Positions 6,203-10,285 of a stretch of DNA of 10,285 bases are shown piece after piece (within the stretch, counting starts at the first letter, position 1; the number at the start of each line of letters is the position of its first letter). Under the pieces are notes generated by a model. That model saw nothing but the letters and a program-made list of their open reading frames with translations. It ran no database searches and was not told the origin of the DNA. The position numbers and the translations under genes were made by a program. The stretch is from an uncultured Treponema sp. (GTDB taxonomy: Bacteria > Spirochaetota > Spirochaetia > Treponematales > Treponemataceae). The stretch lies in NCBI GenBank assembly GCA_937885475.1, contig CAKZZR010000113.1, positions 1 through 10,285 of the forward strand, given 5' to 3'.

Positions 6203-6260
6203 CTTCAAGACTTTTGCGCCGCTTTTTTCAATTCAGCAGGAAAAATTAAAAAAAATGCTA

Positions 6261-6289
6261 TTGACGATATTTTATTTGCAATAGAAAAT
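6261..6289 (+). promoter_or_regulatory. Candidate promoter of the flagellar gene run
   Basis: TTGACG (6261-6266, five of six -35 matches) lies in the 92-base gap before flbD. Possible -10 boxes are TAGAAA (6282-6287, 15-base spacer) or GAAAAT (6284-6289, 17-base spacer), four of six matches each. Either puts the transcription start at or near the flbD ATG at 6295. I see no sigma-28-type motif. Confidence 0.4.
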
Positions 6290-6294
6290 ATGGT

Positions 6295-6495
6295 ATGATT
6301 GAAGTAAACCGTTTGGACGGAACTATTTATTGGATTAATCCGCATATGATAGAAACCATGGAGACGAATCCTGATGTTACGCTCACCATGCTTTCCGGAA
6401 AAAAAATCGTAATAAAGAATCCTCCTGACGAAGTGATTGAAAAAATCGTTGCTTATAGAAAAAAAATCGGCGCAGATGCGCAAGAGGTCTTATAA
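6295..6495 (+). CDS. flbD: Flagellar protein FlbD
   Basis: A 66-residue protein matching the small FlbD family found inside flagellar operons of spirochaetes and firmicutes. It begins MIEVNRLDGTIYWINPHMIE, continues with a beta-rich core (TLTMLSGKKIVI, 47-48 region upstream), and ends with the amphipathic PPDEVIEKIVAYRKKI (about 43-58). It is unrelated to the Caulobacter sigma-54 activator of the same name. The molecular role of the small family is not well defined, but it always accompanies stator and hook genes. The ATG at 6295 matches the family N-terminus. There is no Shine-Dalgarno sequence before it. The TAA stop directly abuts the motA ATG, so the two are cotranscribed and probably translationally coupled. 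In treponemal operons I know, flgE precedes flbD; here hemW does. Confidence 0.9.
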   Translation: MIEVNRLDGTIYWINPHMIETMETNPDVTLTMLSGKKIVIKNPPDEVIEKIVAYRKKIGADAQEVL

Positions 6496-7278
6496 ATGGA
6501 TATAGCATCAATAATTGGTATTGTCGGCGGTGCGGCGTGTATCGTCATGTCCGTATTGACTTCCGGTGGTACGATGGGCGGAATCATCGATATTCCGTCA
6601 GTATTCATGACGGTTGGTGGTTCGTATGCGGCTATCTTCATTGCCGCTCCTATGAAAAAGGCAATCGGCTTGTTCAAGGTCATGGGCAAGGCGTTCAAGA
6701 TTCCTGATTTCGGAGAGAAGACGATTATTACCAAGATGATGGATTTGTCCAATAAGGCGCGCCGTGAGGGTATTCTTGCGCTGGAGGACGGTCTTGACGA
6801 CCTTGACGACGCGTTCATGCGCAGCGGTCTCCGCCTTGTAGTAGACGGTACGGACGGCAACGTCATCCGCACGATTATGGAAAACGAGATGAATCAGGTT
6901 GAGGCGCGCCATATGAGCTGGATTGGCGTTCTTAACGCGTGGGCGGGTTTTGCCCCTGGTTTCGGAATGATGGGTACCGTATTGGGACTTATTGGTATGT
7001 TGAACAACCTTGAGGATAAATCATCGCTCGGTCCTAACATGGCCGTCGCTCTTATCACCACGCTGTACGGATCCATGATGGCAAACTGGCTCATCACTCC
7101 GTTCGGAAACAAGCTGCTTGACCATAATGCTATGGAGATGCGCTCAAAGGAAATGGTCATCGAGGGCGTCCTTGCGATTCAGGCGGGTGAGAACCCCCGT
7201 ATCATGGGACAGAAGCTGCTTACATATCTTGACCCGGTAACCCGCAAGGCAATCGAAGCCGACGTTCTCCGGGACTAA
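6496..7278 (+). CDS. motA: Flagellar motor stator protein MotA
   Basis: A 260-residue MotA, the membrane subunit that surrounds MotB in the flagellar stator and turns ion flow into torque on FliG. Membrane segments are at about 3-21, 33-52, 145-168 and 181-203, with the large cytoplasmic loop between the second and third. Torque-related charged residues sit in KARREGILALED (88-98), with R90 and E97/E98-region acids. The two conserved channel prolines are P154 in APGFGMMGTVLGL and P202 in LITPFGN. The C-terminal cytoplasmic tail carries the usual EGVLAIQAGENPR pattern (223-235). The start abuts the flbD stop, with AAGAGG about eight to nine bases upstream. motB follows after ten bases. In a spirochaete the motor sits at the cell pole and drives periplasmic filaments. 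Whether H+ or Na+ is the coupling ion cannot be told from this sequence. Confidence 0.97.
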   Translation: MDIASIIGIVGGAACIVMSVLTSGGTMGGIIDIPSVFMTVGGSYAAIFIAAPMKKAIGLFKVMGKAFKIPDFGEKTIITKMMDLSNKARREGILALEDGLDDLDDAFMRSGLRLVVDGTDGNVIRTIMENEMNQVEARHMSWIGVLNAWAGFAPGFGMMGTVLGLIGMLNNLEDKSSLGPNMAVALITTLYGSMMANWLITPFGNKLLDHNAMEMRSKEMVIEGVLAIQAGENPRIMGQKLLTYLDPVTRKAIEADVLRD

Positions 7279-7288
7279 GGACGCATAA

Positions 7289-8017
7289 ATGGGAAAGAAA
7301 GCCAAAGAGCCTGAGAAACCGTCGGCGGCATGGCAGGGTACGTACGGCGATATGATTACGCTGATGCTCTGCTTCTTCGTAATGTTGTACGACCCTACAG
7401 AAATCGATGTTACTCAGCTTGCCACCATCACTCAGTCGCTACAGATGAACGAGACTGAATCCGTGAACGGCGGTATGTCGCTGTCTACCGGAAAGTTGTC
7501 TGATTTAGGAAATACTATCAACTCGCTGCCTGCGGTTGAGAAGGGACGTTCTCTTGGTCTTGCAAAGAAAAAGGCGGTGAGCCTTTTTGCTCCGGACGTG
7601 AAGTCAAATCGCATAACCATTACCAGCGACGAGCGTGGACTTGTAATCTCGCTTGCCGCGGATAATTTTTTTGACGAGGGCAACGCAGATTTGAACATCG
7701 ACGAGACGCGCGACACGCTCCTTCGCCTTTCGGATTTCTTTAAGGTTCCGGAGCTGAACAACCGCCGCTTCCGCATAGAAGGGCATACGGACGATACACC
7801 GGTTGGCGCGAATTCAAAATTCTTGAGCAACTGGGAGCTTTCTGCGGGGCGCTCCATGAACGTCCTTCATTATCTTGCTGACTTCGGCGTGGACGAGAAC
7901 CGTTTTTCAGTTGCAGGATACGCTGACACTCGCCCTAAGTTCTCTAACGAGACGCCGGAGGGAAGGGCCTATAACAGGCGGGTTGATATAATTATCCTAG
8001 ACGAGGGACACTTTTAA
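7289..8017 (+). CDS. motB: Flagellar motor stator protein MotB
   Basis: A 242-residue MotB. The single membrane helix (about 19-34) begins with the ion-binding aspartate D21 in TYGDMITLMLCFFVML, equivalent to D32 of E. coli. A plug/linker region follows (about 37-110). The OmpA-like peptidoglycan-binding domain occupies about 112-237, with EGHTDDTPV (164-172), SNWELSAGRS (180-189), VAGYADTRP (208-216) and NRRVDI (229-234). It anchors the stator to the cell wall while forming the ion path with MotA. The ATG at 7289 is preceded by TAAGGA, which includes the motA stop, eight bases away. All key residues I can check are present. A promoter-like sequence for fliL overlaps the 3' end. Confidence 0.97.
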   Translation: MGKKAKEPEKPSAAWQGTYGDMITLMLCFFVMLYDPTEIDVTQLATITQSLQMNETESVNGGMSLSTGKLSDLGNTINSLPAVEKGRSLGLAKKKAVSLFAPDVKSNRITITSDERGLVISLAADNFFDEGNADLNIDETRDTLLRLSDFFKVPELNNRRFRIEGHTDDTPVGANSKFLSNWELSAGRSMNVLHYLADFGVDENRFSVAGYADTRPKFSNETPEGRAYNRRVDIIILDEGHF

Positions 8018-8026
8018 TTGTATAAT
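7998..8026 (+). promoter_or_regulatory. Candidate internal promoter before fliL
   Basis: TAGACG (7998-8003, four of six -35 matches) and a perfect TATAAT (8021-8026) are separated by 17 bases. They straddle the motB stop. The expected start near 8033 would give fliL a leader of about 35 bases with its strong ribosome site GGGAGGGG (8057-8064). The motB-fliL gap of 50 bases is the longest in the flagellar run. Confidence 0.35.
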
Positions 8027-8067
8027 TAGTCATATTATCTCTATAAGTTCATTTCCGGGAGGGGAAA

Positions 8068-8610
8068 ATGGCAGACGATGGTCTTGACGGATTGGAGGAC
8101 GGCGGTTCTTCCACACCCAGCAAAAAGGGCGGGCTTGGAGGCGCTATCCCCGGATTGCTCAAATGGATAGCAATCGCTTTGGGTGCAATCATTCTGATTG
8201 TTGTAATTGTTGTCGTTACCGTAAATATCCTTAGCAAGAACACGGCGGCATCGCCGAACGTTCCTATCAGCGATGAGTACGTCACTCAGCGTGAGATTCT
8301 CGACTGGTATACGTCTTTGGGCGCAATCCGCACAAAGACGAGCGATGATATTTCAGCAAGCGTCGTCGTTGACATCGCTTTGGGCTATAAAAAGGACGAT
8401 AAAGCCTGTTCTACAGAAATTACGCAAAGAAATATTGAATTAAAAGACTTTTTGCGCCGATACTTTACAGAGAAGACTATTGCTGAGCTTAAGCCGCAGA
8501 ATGAGCAGAGGCTCAAGATTGAGTTGAGGAACACAATCAACGATGAGATTTTGAGCAGCTCAAAAATCAAGGATATTTCCTTCCTGCAGCTGGATGTCAT
8601 TCAGCAGTGA
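8068..8610 (+). CDS. fliL: Flagellar basal body-associated protein FliL
   Basis: A 180-residue FliL, a single-pass inner-membrane protein that associates with the stator and supports torque under load. In spirochaetes it forms rings around the stators. The acidic, glycine-rich cytoplasmic N-terminus (1-27, MADDGLDGLEDGG) leads into a strong membrane helix (about 33-55, a run of Ile and Val). The periplasmic domain includes the family-typical ELKDFLRRYFTEKTIAEL and ELRNTINDEIL segments with the C-terminal strand FLQLDVIQQ. The start is supported by GGGAGGGG just upstream. fliM starts 23 bases after the stop. Sequence conservation in FliL is low, so the identification rests on architecture, the C-terminal pattern and the position between motB and fliM. 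Confidence 0.92.
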   Translation: MADDGLDGLEDGGSSTPSKKGGLGGAIPGLLKWIAIALGAIILIVVIVVVTVNILSKNTAASPNVPISDEYVTQREILDWYTSLGAIRTKTSDDISASVVVDIALGYKKDDKACSTEITQRNIELKDFLRRYFTEKTIAELKPQNEQRLKIELRNTINDEILSSSKIKDISFLQLDVIQQ

Positions 8611-8633
8611 TTTTTTCTTAAGGTGGATAGTAG

Positions 8634-9668
8634 ATGACTGAAGTTCTGTCACAGGATGAGATTGACCAGCTCCTGACTGCAATCAGCTCAGGAGATTCGG
8701 ATACTGATGATTTCAAGCCTGTCAGTGATACCCGTAAAATAAAAATTTATGACTTCAAGCGTCCTGATAAATTCTCTAAGGAGCAGTTGCGTACCGTCTC
8801 GAATATGCACGAGACGTTCGCGCGTCTTACCACGACGTCGCTTTCCGCGCAGCTCCGGGCGCTCGTCCACGTTCACGTAGCTTCAGTTGACCAGCTTACC
8901 TATGAGGAATTCATTCGTTCCATTCCGACCCCGACAACGCTTGCCGTTGTGAATATGGATCCGCTTAAGGGTAATGCAATCCTTGAGATTGACCCTGCGA
9001 TTACGTTCTGTATCATCGACCGCCTGTTCGGTGGCCGCGGAATCACCGGATCGAATAAAAACCGGGATCTTACTGATATTGAGCAGTCCGTAATGGAGGG
9101 TATCATCGTCCGTATTCTTGCGAACATGCGCGAGGCATGGACGCAGGTAATTGACCTTCGCCCGCGCCTTGGTCAGATTGAGACGAACCCTCAGTTTGCA
9201 CAGATTGTTCCGCCGTCAGAAATGGTCGTTCTTATTACTCTTGAAACAAAGGTCGGTGATGAGGAAGGCATGATGAACTTCTGTATTCCGTACCTTACTA
9301 TTGAGCCGATAATCTCCAAGCTTTCATCACAGTTCTGGTTCTCTTCCGTGCGCAGAAGCACGACGACCCAGTATCTTGGCACCTTGAAGGAAAAGTTGTC
9401 ATCTGTTGACATGGAGGTTGTTGCGGAGGTCGGCTCCATAAATCTTCCTGTGCGGGACGTGCTTTCCCTGCGGGTGGGCGACGTCGTTCGCCTTTCTAAC
9501 ACAAAGGTCGGCGATCCTCTGACCTTGAGTGTTGAAAATAAGAAAAAGTTTTATTGTCAGCCTGGTATTGTAGGAAAAAAGATGGCAGTTCAGGTTACCG
9601 GCAAACTTGAAGATATTGCTGCGGATGATTTTGAGGAGCTTTCCGTAGAAGGAGATGATTCATTATGA
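8634..9668 (+). CDS. fliM: Flagellar motor switch protein FliM
   Basis: A 344-residue FliM, the rotor C-ring protein that binds phosphorylated CheY and switches rotation direction. The N-terminal CheY-P-binding peptide LSQDEIDQLL is at 5-14, followed by a flexible linker. The CheC-like middle domain (about 40-230) includes the FliG-contacting GGRG (133-136) in DRLFGGRG. The C-terminal SpoA domain (about 260-330) with LPVRDVLSLRVGDVVRL joins FliY/FliN in the ring. AAGGTGG seven to eight bases upstream of the ATG gives a good start. The TGA stop overlaps the fliY ATG (ATGA), so the two switch subunits are coupled in translation. Confidence 0.97.
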   Translation: MTEVLSQDEIDQLLTAISSGDSDTDDFKPVSDTRKIKIYDFKRPDKFSKEQLRTVSNMHETFARLTTTSLSAQLRALVHVHVASVDQLTYEEFIRSIPTPTTLAVVNMDPLKGNAILEIDPAITFCIIDRLFGGRGITGSNKNRDLTDIEQSVMEGIIVRILANMREAWTQVIDLRPRLGQIETNPQFAQIVPPSEMVVLITLETKVGDEEGMMNFCIPYLTIEPIISKLSSQFWFSSVRRSTTTQYLGTLKEKLSSVDMEVVAEVGSINLPVRDVLSLRVGDVVRLSNTKVGDPLTLSVENKKKFYCQPGIVGKKMAVQVTGKLEDIAADDFEELSVEGDDSL

Positions 9669-10285
9669 GTGATGGTGCTATTTCCCAGGACGAAATTGAC
9701 GCATTGCTTTCTGGTGTTTCTGTGGATGGTCTTAATTCATCCGGTCATGTTTCCGGAGGTCCGACCGTTCATATTGATACCGATGCGCTTTCAAAATTTG
9801 CGGAAAGCCTGAAAGAACCTCTTTCAGAAAAACTAAACGGAATGACGGGTGCTGAATTTGCAGCTGGAAATCCTGTCGTTGACGTCCTTGACCGCGACGG
9901 TTTGCTTGCCAAGCTGCCAGAGGTCGTTGTTTCTGTTACGAGCGATTATTCTGCGGGAATGATGGGCGACCATCAGTATCTTCTTTCCCCGGAATTCGCG
10001 CAGAAACTAGTAAACCTCATTACAAAAGAAGAAAACGCTGATTTTGACGATATGGCGCTTTCCTGCATTTCCGACGTGGTGCAGAACCATTCCGGCTCGG
10101 AGATTCAGGAACTGGATAAAACAGGGAAATTTCCCGGTCTTGCCTGCAACCCTCCGGAAGCCGCGAACAATCCTAAGGCGATGCTCCGCGTGCCACAGAA
10201 TAAGTTTGCGCTGATTACATATCCGCTGACGCTTGAAGGAAAAAATTACGAGCTTATGGAATGCATCGGTGGCACGCGGAGCATC
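9665..10285 (+). CDS. fliY: Flagellar motor switch protein FliY, N-terminal 207 residues (partial)
   Basis: The frame opens at the ATG overlapping the fliM stop and stays open for 207 codons to the right edge. It begins with a second CheY-P-binding-type peptide, ISQDEIDALLSG (6-17), and continues through a poorly conserved linker into a CheC-like domain (about 80-207). In Bacillus FliY this domain dephosphorylates CheY-P through a [DS]-x3-E-x2-N site. Here the corresponding stretch reads S133-x3-D137-x2-Q140, with both the Glu and Asn replaced, so the first site is probably weak or inactive. The second half and the expected FliN/SpoA C-terminal domain lie outside the window, so the FliY call rests on the N-terminal peptide, the CheC-like domain and the position after fliM. 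Confidence 0.9.
   Translation, partial: MSDGAISQDEIDALLSGVSVDGLNSSGHVSGGPTVHIDTDALSKFAESLKEPLSEKLNGMTGAEFAAGNPVVDVLDRDGLLAKLPEVVVSVTSDYSAGMMGDHQYLLSPEFAQKLVNLITKEENADFDDMALSCISDVVQNHSGSEIQELDKTGKFPGLACNPPEAANNPKAMLRVPQNKFALITYPLTLEGKNYELMECIGGTRSI

Noticed and set aside
6203..6260. Terminator after hemW
   Set aside because: There is a T run (after GCGCCGC) and A-rich sequence, but I could not find a convincing stem before the T run.
6261..6299. TATGAT at 6294-6299 as the -10 box of the flbD promoter
   Set aside because: It overlaps the flbD start codon and is 27 bases from TTGACG, too far for a sigma-70 promoter.

Overview
The window reads as chromosomal DNA of a spirochaete, most likely a Treponema-type organism of moderate GC content. 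The main reason is the gene run flbD-motA-motB-fliL-fliM-fliY. It is the middle of the large flagellar operon known from treponemes, and it carries FliY rather than FliN. The flanking housekeeping genes do not point elsewhere. No species can be named from the sequence alone, and I see no insertion sequence, CRISPR array, tRNA or rRNA.

Layout. (1) Positions 1-1682, minus strand: the first 560 residues of a very acidic, low-complexity protein with almost no arginine. It is open throughout and runs off the left edge. (2) Positions 1683-1838: an AT-rich divergent control region with a 22-bp near-perfect dyad and overlapping -10 elements. (3) Positions 1839-2883, plus strand: a DivIC/FtsB-like membrane protein overlapping a TsaC/Sua5-type threonylcarbamoyl-AMP synthase gene. 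(4) Positions 2934-4273, minus strand: smpB followed by an unrecognised exported protein whose GTG start overlaps the smpB stop. (5) Positions 4274-4340: a compact divergent promoter region. (6) Positions 4341-6202, plus strand: a signal peptidase I-like gene overlapping hemW. (7) Positions 6295-10285, plus strand: the flagellar run, cut by the right edge inside fliY.

The flagellar genes fit together functionally. MotA and MotB form the stator ion channel, FliL is a stator-associated membrane protein, FliM and FliY are rotor switch proteins that receive CheY-P, and FlbD is a small protein that travels with flagellar operons. In spirochaetes these motors drive periplasmic flagella. The housekeeping genes cover ribosome rescue (SmpB), tRNA t6A synthesis, secretion, and radical-SAM haem handling.

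Most of the window is ordinary core genome, and I found no clearly new multi-gene system. The points most worth checking are: an arginine where signal peptidase I normally has its catalytic lysine; divergent promoters of smpB and lepB that share a -35 box and place both start codons at the expected transcription starts, which suggests leaderless mRNAs; the large acidic protein with repeated SLDDF-like motifs behind an operator-like dyad; and a flagellar operon that begins at flbD with no flgE upstream.
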